49,002 nt of DNA, taken from the NCBI GenBank assembly GCA_947446575.1, contig CANFHC010000026.1:1-49002 (forward strand), given 5' to 3'. Positions within the stretch are counted from its first letter, which is position 1, and the number at the start of each line of letters is the position of its first letter. The DNA is from Bacteriovoracaceae bacterium (GTDB lineage Bacteria; Bdellovibrionota; Bacteriovoracia; Bacteriovoracales; Bacteriovoracaceae). Made by a program: the position numbers and the translations under genes. This document shows, piece after piece, positions 1 to 9,206 of the stretch. The notes under the pieces were generated by a model, which searched no databases, was not told the origin of the DNA, and was given only the letters and a program-made list of their open reading frames with translations.

Positions 1-54
1 AAAAAAATTTGCCATAAAGGGGAACTTTTTAAAAATTAACTTAGGACAATAATT

Positions 55-141
55 ATGATGCCAGAAGAAATGCAGGCAACTCTTGGAACTCTTCTTCTCT
101 TCTTTATGCTCATCACTATGATGTGCCTCAAAACATTTTAA
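55..141 (+). CDS. Tiny hydrophobic (single-TM) peptide, 28 aa
   Basis: A 28-codon ORF begins with two consecutive ATGs and ends in TAA. An AGGA box lies about 8 nt before the first ATG. The peptide has a short acidic start (MMPEEMQ) and then a continuous hydrophobic stretch from about residue 9 to 26 that is rich in Leu, Phe and Met. That would make one membrane helix. It lies 75 bp before the glutamine synthetase gene on the same strand, so it could be co-transcribed or a leader peptide. I do not recognise a family. The ribosome site and the composition are what support it; its size keeps confidence moderate. Confidence 0.4.
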   Translation: MMPEEMQATLGTLLLFFMLITMMCLKTF

Positions 142-216
142 GATTATTCTTTAATCTTCGTTTTTTAATACCTATAATTAGCGCCTGAGAGATGTTCATT
201 CAATCAGGAGGACTTA

Positions 217-2406
217 ATGCTTAGAGATTCTGTTTCAGGTTTACGTTCCAAAGCCACTTCTAGAACCCCACGCCATTTTGAAATTCCCAAAGACAATCGC
301 GGAATTGTTAAAAGAGTAAGTGATTACTACGGGGAACTCACTTTTGATTTCAAAACTTCAGAAGACATTTCTGATCTCATCAAAAAAGAAATCGTGAAAG
401 CGATTGATGCTGGTTTAGGAATTAAAAAGGAACACGCTGAGGCAGTAGCAAATGCAGTTACATCTTGGGCAGTAAAAAATGGGGCAACTCACTTTTGTCA
501 CTGGTTTCAGCCTCTCACTGGCGGGACTGCTGAAAAGCACGATGCTTTTTTTCAATTGAATAAAGAGGGAAAACCAATTGAGCGTTTATCAGCTTCTCAA
601 CTTATGCAAGGTGAGCCTGATGCTTCTTCTTTTCCTAACGGTGGATCGCGCTCAACTTTCGAAGCTCGCGGTTACACGACTTGGGATTTAACGAGCCCGA
701 TGTTTTTAATTGAGGCCATCAATGGTCGCACACTTTGTATTCCAACAGCATTCGTTTCTTATAACGGTGATGCTCTAGATATTAAAACTCCATTATTAAG
801 ATCAATTTCAAAACTAAATACAGTGGCTACTAAATTTTTAAATTTAGCAGGACACCAAGAAACGACTTCTGTTCATGTCACTTGTGGAGCTGAACAAGAA
901 TATTTCTTAATAGATAAAGCTTTTTATTTTGCTCGCCCAGACCTAGTTATGACTGGAAGAACTCTTTTTGGAGCTCTGACAACTCGTAACCAACAATTAG
1001 AAGATCATTATTTCGGGTTGATTCCTGATCGCATTCTGGCTTTCATGCAAGAACTTGATTATGAACTTCACCGTCTAGGGATTCCTTCTAAAACTCGTCA
1101 CAACGAAGTTGCTCCAGGGCAATTTGAAATGGCACCGATTTTCTCAGAAGCTAACGTGGCATCAGACAACAATCAAATGGTCATGACGACTATGAGAAGA
1201 ATTGCTGAAAAACACGATATGATGGTTCTTTTACACGAGAAACCCTTTGCTGGAATTAACGGATCTGGAAAGCACGTTAACTGGTCAATGAGTGATAACA
1301 CTGGTCTTAATTTACTTGAGCCTGGTTCAGAACCACAATCAAATTTAAGATTTCTAGCGACTGTAGCAATTATTGTTCAAGCTCTTCACCGTCACGCAAA
1401 ACCACTTCGCATGGCAATTTCTGGGGCTGGAAACGATCACCGTCTAGGAGCAAACGAAGCACCTCCTTCAATCATCTCTGCTTATTTAGGTGATACGCTT
1501 GGAAATATTTTTAAGTCAATTGCTGAAGATACAACTTTTTCTCCAACTAAAAATAAAGTTATTGATTTAGGAACAAATCAACTTGCTCAACTTCTGAAAG
1601 ACAACACTGATAGAAATAGAACTTCTCCATTTGCTTTTACTGGAAATAAGTTTGAGTTTAGAGCTGTTGGATCAAGTCACGCGATTGGTTTTCCAATGAC
1701 GATTCTAAATGCCGCTGTTACAGAAATCATGATGGAAGCCAACACTTACCTTGAAGCAGAACTTGCGAAGGGACAAAGTGTTGACCAAGCACTAACGAGT
1801 CTAACAAAAAAATTAGCGACTGAATCACATAATGCCGTTTTTAACGGTGATGGTTATTCAAAAGAATGGGTACAAGAAGCAGACAAAAGAGGATTGCCAA
1901 ATCTTCGCACAACTCCTGAAGCTCTGAAGACAATGACAGAAAAAGGAGCTTATGATTTCCTAGTGAAACTCGGAATTTTCCAAGCCGAAGAAATCGAAAC
2001 TCGTTATAATATTTTGCTTGAACGCTATATTAAAATTCGTGAAATCGAATTAGAAACGATGATTGACATGATTCATCAATTTGTTATTCCATCAGGTCTT
2101 GAATACAAAAATGTGTTAGCAAAAGTTATCAAAAACCAAGCGGCCATTAATGTAACATCGCATTTTGAAATGGAATCTTTTAAAAAAGTTTCTGCTAAAA
2201 TTGATGAAGTTTATGCTCTTTCTCAAAACTTAGGAAAAGAGTTAAATGGTAATCACGATGATCACCAGAAATATGCCGAAAAAATTGCAATGGAGCTAAT
2301 GGGCGTGAGTACGACAATTGCGACAATCTGTAACGAGTTGGAAGAATTAATTCCGAATCAATTTTACAGTCTGCCTAAGTACTACGATATGTTGTTTTTA
2401 AGATAA
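217..2406 (+). CDS. glnN: Glutamine synthetase type III
   Basis: The 729-residue product has the length and motifs of GSIII, the long dodecameric class, which makes glutamine from glutamate, ammonia and ATP in the cytoplasm. Visible signatures are EQEYFLID near residue 226, RHNEVAPGQFEMAP in the middle, the GSIII block GINGSGKHVNWS near 348, NDHRLGANEAPP near 406 and FTGNKFEFRAVGSS near 475-488. The C-terminal 200 residues are helical, as in this class. A full AGGAGG box lies 5 nt before the ATG. The gene is followed by a rho-independent terminator, so transcription ends here. No other ammonium-assimilation gene is in the window. Confidence 0.97.
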   Translation: MLRDSVSGLRSKATSRTPRHFEIPKDNRGIVKRVSDYYGELTFDFKTSEDISDLIKKEIVKAIDAGLGIKKEHAEAVANAVTSWAVKNGATHFCHWFQPLTGGTAEKHDAFFQLNKEGKPIERLSASQLMQGEPDASSFPNGGSRSTFEARGYTTWDLTSPMFLIEAINGRTLCIPTAFVSYNGDALDIKTPLLRSISKLNTVATKFLNLAGHQETTSVHVTCGAEQEYFLIDKAFYFARPDLVMTGRTLFGALTTRNQQLEDHYFGLIPDRILAFMQELDYELHRLGIPSKTRHNEVAPGQFEMAPIFSEANVASDNNQMVMTTMRRIAEKHDMMVLLHEKPFAGINGSGKHVNWSMSDNTGLNLLEPGSEPQSNLRFLATVAIIVQALHRHAKPLRMAISGAGNDHRLGANEAPPSIISAYLGDTLGNIFKSIAEDTTFSPTKNKVIDLGTNQLAQLLKDNTDRNRTSPFAFTGNKFEFRAVGSSHAIGFPMTILNAAVTEIMMEANTYLEAELAKGQSVDQALTSLTKKLATESHNAVFNGDGYSKEWVQEADKRGLPNLRTTPEALKTMTEKGAYDFLVKLGIFQAEEIETRYNILLERYIKIREIELETMIDMIHQFVIPSGLEYKNVLAKVIKNQAAINVTSHFEMESFKKVSAKIDEVYALSQNLGKELNGNHDDHQKYAEKIAMELMGVSTTIATICNELEELIPNQFYSLPKYYDMLFLR

Positions 2407-2418
2407 TAAGAAAGCTTG

Positions 2419-2449
2419 AAGGCCATCCTTGTGATGGCCTTTCTTTTTC
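2419..2449 (+). terminator. Rho-independent terminator after glnN
   Basis: A perfect 9-bp stem (AAGGCCATC / GATGGCCTT) with a 5-nt loop is followed by TTCTTTTT. It starts 12 bp after the glnN stop. Confidence 0.9.
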
Positions 2450-2670
2450 ATAGCAAATTTATTTCTTTCTCTAAAATAAATCAAAAAGATTAAAATTTTT
2501 TTCATAATGTTTGTCTGGTTGATTCTTGATCGTTAAAAGTACACCTCTAAAAATTTTATGCCCTCAGATTTTAAGCAATACCCACGTCGCTATGAAGAAC
2601 TCATGGTGATCTTTTCAATTTTTTGAAATCGTGTTTTAATAGATAGAATGATTATTCAAGGAGTGCATAA

Positions 2671-2934
2671 ATGTTTTTTAGGAAAATTCTTATAATTTGC
2701 CTATTTTTTCTTCTGTCCACAATCTTTTCAATTACCCTTGCCTCAGATAATGATGAAACGATTTTAAAAAGTAAAGATATGCAAAACCAAAATGTTTCCG
2801 GCCTTACTTCAGGATCTAATAACAACGAATCCATTTCACCTGAACAAGCTTTAGAAATTCAAAAACAAATGGCCACATTTAAAGAAAAACAACTTGAAGC
2901 TTTGAAAGAACTCGAAGATTTGGATAAAGAATGA
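2671..2934 (+). CDS. Small exported protein with charged coiled-coil tail
   Basis: This 87-residue product has an N-terminal signal peptide (MFFRKILIICLFFLLSTIFS, likely cut near ITLA). A polar Asn/Ser-rich linker and a Glu/Lys/Gln-rich amphipathic helix over the last 35 residues follow. AAGGAG lies 7 nt before the ATG. The stop codon overlaps the next start in an ATGA arrangement, so the two genes are translationally coupled. I do not recognise a family. The pairing suggests a small periplasmic partner of the next protein; that is inference. Confidence 0.7.
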   Translation: MFFRKILIICLFFLLSTIFSITLASDNDETILKSKDMQNQNVSGLTSGSNNNESISPEQALEIQKQMATFKEKQLEALKELEDLDKE

Positions 2935-3593
2935 ATAGAAATTTATTCTTTTTAATCTTTTTTTTCTTCAAGAATGCTTTTGCTGTTGATTATGTCATTG
3001 GCTCAGGATCAGAATTTAAAATGACCACCAACAAGGGTGAGTCAGCTGATTTGAGTATCTATATTACAGATTCAAGTTTTACTAAGCTCGGAGTTGAGTA
3101 CTTTTTTTCGGCAGGTGGAAGCTTTTTAAAAACAGAAGTTTGGCAACAGTTTCACTTGGGATTAGGCGGCAGTCGACTTACTCTTGATGATGGGTATATT
3201 TTATCAGATGATATGAAACGCCCAGAAATAATGAATAAGGAATTTATAGCGTCCAAGTCAGATGGAGTGAATGTCGAAGATTTTTTCTATTCGAAAAGCA
3301 GTGATATTGAGAAATTTAAGATCGGAGAAGAGAAAATCGAAGTTCCAGCCGGGACCTTACTTACCACTCATTATAAAAAAGCTAATAATGGACAGATTGT
3401 CGATTTCTGGGTTTCTGATAAGGCCGGTGCTATTGGGCTAGTAAAATTAATTTCCAGCGGAAGGACTGCCAATCAAAATTATAGAATTGAATTAATGAGT
3501 TTATTAAAAAACGTCAAGGCCAAGATTAATCCTACAGAAGCAGTTCCACTTACTGAAAAAGGAAAGTTTTTTTTGCGTCCTCGCTCTAAATAA
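2931..3593 (+). CDS. Secreted protein, unknown function, coupled to the preceding gene
   Basis: A 220-residue product starts inside the stop of the previous gene (ATGA overlap). The signal peptide is about 18 residues (MNRNLFFLIFFFFKNAFA). The rest is beta-rich. The stretch VPAGTLLTTHYKK followed by VDFWVSDKAGAIGLVKL resembles the curved beta sheet of LolA/DUF3108-like periplasmic proteins. That resemblance is by eye only, and no function is assigned. A long perfect palindrome covers its stop codon. Confidence 0.7.
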   Translation: MNRNLFFLIFFFFKNAFAVDYVIGSGSEFKMTTNKGESADLSIYITDSSFTKLGVEYFFSAGGSFLKTEVWQQFHLGLGGSRLTLDDGYILSDDMKRPEIMNKEFIASKSDGVNVEDFFYSKSSDIEKFKIGEEKIEVPAGTLLTTHYKKANNGQIVDFWVSDKAGAIGLVKLISSGRTANQNYRIELMSLLKNVKAKINPTEAVPLTEKGKFFLRPRSK

Positions 3594-3615
3594 ACTTGTT
3601 GCAACAAGTTTATTT
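3588..3615. terminator. 28-bp perfect palindrome over a stop codon, probable hairpin terminator
   Basis: Two perfect 14-nt arms (AAATAAACTTGTTG and its reverse complement) meet with no spacer and include the TAA stop of the preceding gene. In RNA this would form a stable hairpin on either strand. There is no long T run, so a protein-binding site is the alternative reading. Confidence 0.55.
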
Positions 3616-3664
3616 AAAGTAATCTATAATTAAAGGATAATATATTTTTAAGCGAGATCATGGA

Positions 3665-4759
3665 ATGTTCACAATAAGAAAAATACTCTTTCTTTTTCTA
3701 CTACCTCTATCTTTACAAGCAAAAGACTTTGCGAAGGGGTTTTCAAGACATCAGATAAATCTCGGACTAACCGGATTCAATATAAAAGAAGATTCTCTCA
3801 TCTCAAGAGGAGCCGCGACCAGTGTTGAGGGTGATTTTTTATACGGAGTTGATGAGGGGCTACTGTTAAGACTTAGTCCTATTGCAAGTTTTATCAGTGG
3901 GCAGCAGACGTCTAGAGATCCCCTAAGTCCATTGAGCAATTCCATTTACCTCAAAGAAGCATCATTTGAAAAACAACTCGGATTTGACTGGTCTATAAAG
4001 GCCGGCGTGCTTTATCAAAAAGAATTTTTACCGGCGATCTCTGGTTACACTAAGGCGTTTCCGGGAATTGGGATTCTCGCTCCTTTGAAATTGGGAGAAC
4101 ATTTATTAGAAGTACGTGCTCAGGCAGCCATACCAGCGAGCTCTGGACTTGCCTCAACATCTACCGAGCTGGAATCCAGCGCCTCAATTTATTCTGCAAG
4201 TGCATTTATAAAATCAAATTGGTCCAATCTTTTTACTACAACATTAAGTTTTTCTCGTTTTGGATTTAGCAAACTTTCAAGTGCAGCAGCTTCTGAATCC
4301 ATCAATAGAGGAAACACTGTTGTTAGTCCTTCGGTTAGTACAAAAGCGTTCGTCTATAAATATGAAGGAAATGAAATAACATTTGGAGGAGATTTTAAAG
4401 GAGAATTATTGGTTTTTAATTTTCTGACTAGTTTTATTAAAAACGATTCTGCTCCTAAAAAATTAAACCAAGGTTATTTTTTCTCCATTAGTCCTGGTTA
4501 TGTTTATTCATCTAACAATATCCTTCGTCCGCTTTTTGAACACTATCGTGTAGAAGCTGATGCAATGGTTGCAGCCTATTCAGACACAACTTACGGAAGA
4601 ACAAATAGGGATGGATATCGCTATGGAGTTGCGCTCGAGAAGGAAAAATATAGGATAAGTTTTATTTATGCAGATTCAAAACTCATTCAGAAAAATCCAT
4701 TTCAAAGTGTAGACAAAACTTATTTTATAAATCTCAATCTAGAGAATCTTTTTTACTAA
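3665..4759 (+). CDS. Predicted outer-membrane beta-barrel protein
   Basis: The 364-residue product begins with a signal peptide ending near SLQAKD. Alternating hydrophobic/polar strands continue to the end and finish in Tyr (NLNLENLFY), the C-terminal aromatic signature recognised by the Bam machinery. Repeated strand-turn patterns and Tyr/Phe girdles support a barrel of a dozen or more strands. The start has only a weak ribosome site (GCGAG). The family is not recognised, and a porin or transporter role cannot be told from the sequence. A likely -10 (TATAAT near 3625) lies upstream. Confidence 0.7.
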   Translation: MFTIRKILFLFLLPLSLQAKDFAKGFSRHQINLGLTGFNIKEDSLISRGAATSVEGDFLYGVDEGLLLRLSPIASFISGQQTSRDPLSPLSNSIYLKEASFEKQLGFDWSIKAGVLYQKEFLPAISGYTKAFPGIGILAPLKLGEHLLEVRAQAAIPASSGLASTSTELESSASIYSASAFIKSNWSNLFTTTLSFSRFGFSKLSSAAASESINRGNTVVSPSVSTKAFVYKYEGNEITFGGDFKGELLVFNFLTSFIKNDSAPKKLNQGYFFSISPGYVYSSNNILRPLFEHYRVEADAMVAAYSDTTYGRTNRDGYRYGVALEKEKYRISFIYADSKLIQKNPFQSVDKTYFINLNLENLFY

Positions 4760-4790
4760 TGTATATGTTTTAATCGGCTGAACACGGTCC

Positions 4791-4820
4791 GTCTAAAGTT
4801 TAGACATTTCACGACGAAAA
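4791..4820 (+). promoter_or_regulatory. 15-bp palindrome overlapping a sigma-28-like promoter
   Basis: GTCTAAA-G-TTTAGAC at 4791-4805 is a perfect inverted repeat. It contains TAAAGTTT, which matches the FliA (sigma-28) -35 consensus. Eleven nt later GACGAAAA resembles the -10 consensus GCCGATAA at 6 of 8 positions. Transcription would start about 75 nt before the lipoprotein gene. A motility-linked sigma factor or a dimeric repressor are both possible; neither is proven. Confidence 0.35.
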
Positions 4821-4902
4821 ATTTCGAATAATCATAGGGTTAATTTCAAGGCATAGATATTGCTATGTTAATGGGAAACGTACCTTTTTTGTGAGATTTG
4901 AA

Positions 4903-7900
4903 ATGCAAAAGTTGTTAAAACATTTATGTTCTCAAGTTGTCTTTTTTATTTTGCTTGCACTAGTTAGTGCTTGTTCAAAAAAAGTGGAAAATGTTGACTC
5001 TGGTAAGATGGCGACTTTTTACGTTGACAGCATTGAAGGGTCTAGTGAAATTTCTAAAGTGGATCCAATTTACTTTATTCCCAAAGAACGTCTTTATAAT
5101 TTCAAGACTTGTATTAAAGATATTATGCAATCAAAAGCTATTCAAGGGCAGTCTTTTAAAATTGAAGGTGGTGATGGCGGAAAAATTATTGAATCAGATG
5201 ATCAAGGTTGTTTGAACTGGAATGAATCGGTAGTATTTAATTTTCTGGCCCAATCAAATTATATAATTATTAATCGAACGATAGTGGCCAACGGACTTCA
5301 TAAAGGTTCAACTGATGTTCAATTTGCTATTAACCCTTGGTCTCATGGCGATGAATCTGGAGCAGTTGTAGATCCGAGAAAAAAGGCGGTTGCCGCCCTT
5401 TCAGTGGAGAAAGTTGGAGCTTCTGCATTTCTTGCTGAAAATACTCATTCACCTCTCTGGGCCATTACGCCAAGGGTTTCAATTGTTGAAGAAGAACTTT
5501 CTGCTAGTGGAGCTAAGATGGTTTTGAAATTTCAAAGCAAGCTCTCACTTGTTTTGAAAAATTCGGCGCAACAGAATATCCAGTATCCTCTCAGCAATGG
5601 AGCCTTTGACGTTGAAATGATTCTTTATAATGCAGTTATTGAAAATGGAAAAGAGAGTCTTATTCCAATTGTTTCATCAGCAGAAAAGAATATTGTTTTT
5701 TCACAGGACACATTGATTGCAGAATTCCCTTTTACATTGAATGCACTGCCAAGCAAGGGACAAATATTTTTGGGAGTGAAAATTTCTGCCTCTTCAAACG
5801 ATATTGGACTAGACCCTTTCGAAGGTGTTTATATGATTTCCAATAATCCATCTATAAAAATCGATAGTGCTCCTGTAATCGCTAAAAATCAAAGTTTTGC
5901 AGGAGTTAAATCTAAATTATATAGTAAATCTTCGGACGATAACGAAGCTAAAAAAGAGGATGTTAAACCAGGATTGGAAATCGACAAGCTCGATATTCGA
6001 TTCTTTAAAATCGGTTCCGAAAATACTACAGAGAGACAAGTCTTCTTCAATATCAAAGCTTGTATAAAAAGCAATCTAGATAAACGAGCAATTAGAGATG
6101 AAGTGTTTTCTGTTCAGACTATTTCGGGGAAAGCACCTATTGACTTAAAATCAAATCCTGAAGGCTGCCTCAGCTGGGATGATTCTGTCTGGCATAAGGT
6201 TTTTGCCAATGAAAGATTTATTAAAAAATCAATTAGAATTGCTCATACTGGGCTTAATTTAAATAAACAAATTGATGTCGTTCTAAATCCGTGGGACTCG
6301 GGAGCAAATTTCGCTCGAGATGAGCGATTTGTTGAAAATTTAAACTCTCTTAACTTGAATCCATCTTCTGAGAACGCCAAAATTCTCTTTGATAATTACA
6401 ACTTTGCGGTTGTAAATTACAAGTATGAAATTAACAAGAATCTAGATCTCACAATTGTGAAAAATGGAATCCTTTCCCTAAATGCAAAAGTTGTAAACCA
6501 TTCATCATTGTCAAATGGACGTGCGGGTTATGAACCGTTGCGAGATGGTAATTATCTTTTGAAATGGGCAGTCATAACATTTGATGGAAATGAAAAAGTT
6601 GATTCTGTTGTTAGCTCAGGTTCAAAAACAATCACAACGATTGGTGGCGAAATTAAAACGGAATTAGGTTTTAAAGTTTCTGCTTTTGATAAATTAAATA
6701 CTCGCTCAAGACTTATCACTGCTCTTTATACTATTAAAGAGTCAAAGAATAAAAATAGAACTGTTGAAATTGATCGCAGCAGTGGTCTTGAAGCAACTCC
6801 TTATATTGGTACGATAATTCTCAATCGCGATGAAGAAAGCCAGAAAATGATGAGGGTTGAAGCAAACCTAGGACTAGGCGATGGTGATTTATTTGACCGT
6901 CTGGCAATTTTTGGAAGTGGAGCAACAAATTCAACTTTAGCAATGGATAAGGTGCTTCGTAGTCAAAATCTTCAAAAAATAAATCTTGCTAATGAAAAAG
7001 ATTCACTGCTGTTAAGAGATGGATTAGTTAATCCTCTCAAATACTTTACCCTGAAAAACAATCCTGCTTACTATCATGAAGCAGATCAGAAACAAGCCTT
7101 ACCATCAGCTATTCTTTCTAGTTTTGCAAAATCAGGAAAACTTAATTCTGAATTGGCAGTCCAGTTCTGCTCATTCTGGTTTAATGATTATTTTAAACGT
7201 TTGGCCGTAGATAATAAATCAGTTGTTATCAATGAAGTCCTCACTCAACGCCTCGTTCAATCATGTGTTTCAAATGTGAGGAAAGATACAGGGCGCTTTT
7301 TTAAAACAGATAAAAAACTTATTGTGAAGAAAGTGGGAGAAATTAAATACCTTTCAGGGACAACAACAAATTTCAGCGTAGGAAATTCTTTTAGTATCGC
7401 TAAAGCTGATGCAACTACCAAATCACAAACTTGGTCATGGAGTAATTCAGTTGGATTATCGTTTGATCTTTTTGATATTTTTAAAATTGGTTCAACTGGC
7501 AGTTATGCTATTGCATCGACATCTTCAAAGTCTAATTCAACGAGCAGTACGGCGGTTGTAAATGCTTCGACATATATGTTTATGCAGTCAAGTGCATTTA
7601 ATATTGAACTGACCAGCTACGAGGAGTGCGCATCGATTCGACTGGCGCCGGAACTCTTTATTGGTTCAAGCAGTTCATTTAATTATATTTTCAACTCTGC
7701 AATGAAATCACAAGAAATTGCAAGGGTTACTACTTCTGGTTTCTTCATTTGTACCGGGATAGACAATACAACTCCGATCGTAAAGAAGGAAAACTACTAT
7801 CTAGTCACGCAAGATATGGGTTCAAAGGGTGGTGAACAAGATAGTTATAGAAGCGAGAATCAACAACTCTTTATGAATTTTAGAGGTCAAAATGATCTAC

Positions 7901-8055
7901 TCAACTTCCTTTCTATTATTCAGGGTTCCGTGAAAGGACCTACATCTTCAAGCGTGCTTGAAAATACTTCAAGTATGAATATCACAAGAACTGCTCGATC
8001 TCTTGGCGGTTTACCTAGCTGGGCAGGTGTTTATTCGGACAATGAAGAGAAGTAA
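4903..8055 (+). CDS. Large lipoprotein with internal duplication, unknown function
   Basis: The product is about 1050 residues. A lipoprotein signal peptide ends in the lipobox LVSAC, so it is lipid-anchored. Two copies of a roughly 110-residue module lie near residues 35-150 and 365-470. Each has a Cys in the motif F-K/N-x-K/T-C-I-K, a GCLxW motif and an NPW motif, separated by beta-rich sequence. The C-terminal 250 residues contain an ordered Cys pattern and a very Ser/Thr-rich amphipathic stretch (residues about 830-900) that looks like a membrane-inserting beta hairpin. I chose ATG 4903 over the in-frame GTG at 4891 because the signal peptide then starts MQKLLKHL. The family is not recognised; a surface adhesin or pore-forming role is only speculation. 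Confidence 0.75.
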   Translation: MQKLLKHLCSQVVFFILLALVSACSKKVENVDSGKMATFYVDSIEGSSEISKVDPIYFIPKERLYNFKTCIKDIMQSKAIQGQSFKIEGGDGGKIIESDDQGCLNWNESVVFNFLAQSNYIIINRTIVANGLHKGSTDVQFAINPWSHGDESGAVVDPRKKAVAALSVEKVGASAFLAENTHSPLWAITPRVSIVEEELSASGAKMVLKFQSKLSLVLKNSAQQNIQYPLSNGAFDVEMILYNAVIENGKESLIPIVSSAEKNIVFSQDTLIAEFPFTLNALPSKGQIFLGVKISASSNDIGLDPFEGVYMISNNPSIKIDSAPVIAKNQSFAGVKSKLYSKSSDDNEAKKEDVKPGLEIDKLDIRFFKIGSENTTERQVFFNIKACIKSNLDKRAIRDEVFSVQTISGKAPIDLKSNPEGCLSWDDSVWHKVFANERFIKKSIRIAHTGLNLNKQIDVVLNPWDSGANFARDERFVENLNSLNLNPSSENAKILFDNYNFAVVNYKYEINKNLDLTIVKNGILSLNAKVVNHSSLSNGRAGYEPLRDGNYLLKWAVITFDGNEKVDSVVSSGSKTITTIGGEIKTELGFKVSAFDKLNTRSRLITALYTIKESKNKNRTVEIDRSSGLEATPYIGTIILNRDEESQKMMRVEANLGLGDGDLFDRLAIFGSGATNSTLAMDKVLRSQNLQKINLANEKDSLLLRDGLVNPLKYFTLKNNPAYYHEADQKQALPSAILSSFAKSGKLNSELAVQFCSFWFNDYFKRLAVDNKSVVINEVLTQRLVQSCVSNVRKDTGRFFKTDKKLIVKKVGEIKYLSGTTTNFSVGNSFSIAKADATTKSQTWSWSNSVGLSFDLFDIFKIGSTGSYAIASTSSKSNSTSSTAVVNASTYMFMQSSAFNIELTSYEECASIRLAPELFIGSSSSFNYIFNSAMKSQEIARVTTSGFFICTGIDNTTPIVKKENYYLVTQDMGSKGGEQDSYRSENQQLFMNFRGQNDLLNFLSIIQGSVKGPTSSSVLENTSSMNITRTARSLGGLPSWAGVYSDNEEK

Positions 8056-8068
8056 GGCCGCGGAATGT

Positions 8069-9112
8069 TTATTTTTTTCCTAACCAATACTTTGAAAGAA
8101 GTCGGTAATGGGATTCAATATTTTGAAAACCCGCACCTTGTAATGCTAATGATGTTTCCCATATCGTATAGTCTTTAAAAAATGGTTCATGGTAATCAAT
8201 TGGAAAGTTGTTTAAAACTTCATTGAGTTTTATATCATCATTATTTTGAAGTGAATCACAAAATGCAAAAAGTCCTCCAGTTCTTAACACCCGTCTGCTT
8301 TCACTTAAAACATTTTCACGCACCGATCTTGGCAATTCATGGAAAAGATAAACAGCAAAAACCAAATCAAATTCACCTTCGTTGAATGGCAAATCTTCAC
8401 CGTATGCTTTTACAAACTCAACTGCAGGGGTATTTATTCTTTTTTTTGCCATCTCCAGATAAGGCCCTGAAGGATCACTAATGACATATTTTTCAACATT
8501 AAAACTTTTGCAGAAATCAATAGATGCTGTCCCGACACCAGCACCAAGTTCTAAAATCCGTAAAGGGCGTTCGCTAAAATTTTCACAACTCATTTTGTCT
8601 TTTAAAAACTTAATAAGCATTCTTCTCATTGGAGCTGCAGTGCCTGAGAAAAGGACTTCAACCTGATGTTCGTAAAGACTAGCTGATTCTGCGGAGAAGT
8701 AACCATCAGTTTGAAAGTGGAAGTTTCTGTTGAAATACTCTGGAATATTCTCGAGTGAAGAATCAAAATCTTTTTTCAAATTTAATTTTCTTCGTCGAGA
8801 TATCCTCAGAGAGTCAATAATCAATTTAGGCAATTTGAGAATATGATTTGTTGGAGATTTTGGAATAAGAACCTTGGCAGAGTAGTAACCATCAAGAATA
8901 TTTTGAGCATCTTCATTATGAATTCTTATTACATTTTTTTGTAAGTGCTCAATCAAGTCTTTGTCAGTTTCAGCTTTTGGTGGACGAACCATAAAAGAGA
9001 AAAGGTTGGATATCTGATACAATAATTTGTATTCCAAAGAATATAGAATTGTTTTAGATAAATTTATAGCGACAAAAGATGTTTTTCTAATTTTTTTCAT
9101 TTTATTGAACAT
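8069..9112 (-). CDS. Class I SAM-dependent methyltransferase
   Basis: The C-terminal half of this 347-residue protein is a Rossmann methyltransferase: motif I LELGAGVGTASIDF near residue 190, an acidic strand end (VISDPSG), then FDLVFAVYLFHELP and the post-motif VLRTGGLFAF. The pattern is that of the Methyltransf_11/25 small-molecule or lipid methyltransferases. The first 150 residues are not recognised. It is the last gene of a minus-strand run with the LCAT-like and DUF3833 genes, 94 bp after the former, which hints at a lipid substrate (inference). The in-frame ATG at 9100 is an alternative start; neither start has a strong ribosome site. Confidence 0.8.
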   Translation of the reverse strand: MFNKMKKIRKTSFVAINLSKTILYSLEYKLLYQISNLFSFMVRPPKAETDKDLIEHLQKNVIRIHNEDAQNILDGYYSAKVLIPKSPTNHILKLPKLIIDSLRISRRRKLNLKKDFDSSLENIPEYFNRNFHFQTDGYFSAESASLYEHQVEVLFSGTAAPMRRMLIKFLKDKMSCENFSERPLRILELGAGVGTASIDFCKSFNVEKYVISDPSGPYLEMAKKRINTPAVEFVKAYGEDLPFNEGEFDLVFAVYLFHELPRSVRENVLSESRRVLRTGGLFAFCDSLQNNDDIKLNEVLNNFPIDYHEPFFKDYTIWETSLALQGAGFQNIESHYRLLSKYWLGKK

Positions 9113-9206
9113 ACTTAACCACGTAGCTTATAATTGATAAAGTTAAAATCAACTGATGCATTTCATTTAGCATGAGACATCGCTTAGGCGTAATTTAGAA
9201 TAAAAT

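Noticed and set aside
2558-2626. 22-codon ORF before the exported-protein operon
   Set aside because: No ribosome site and no recognisable feature; too short to support.
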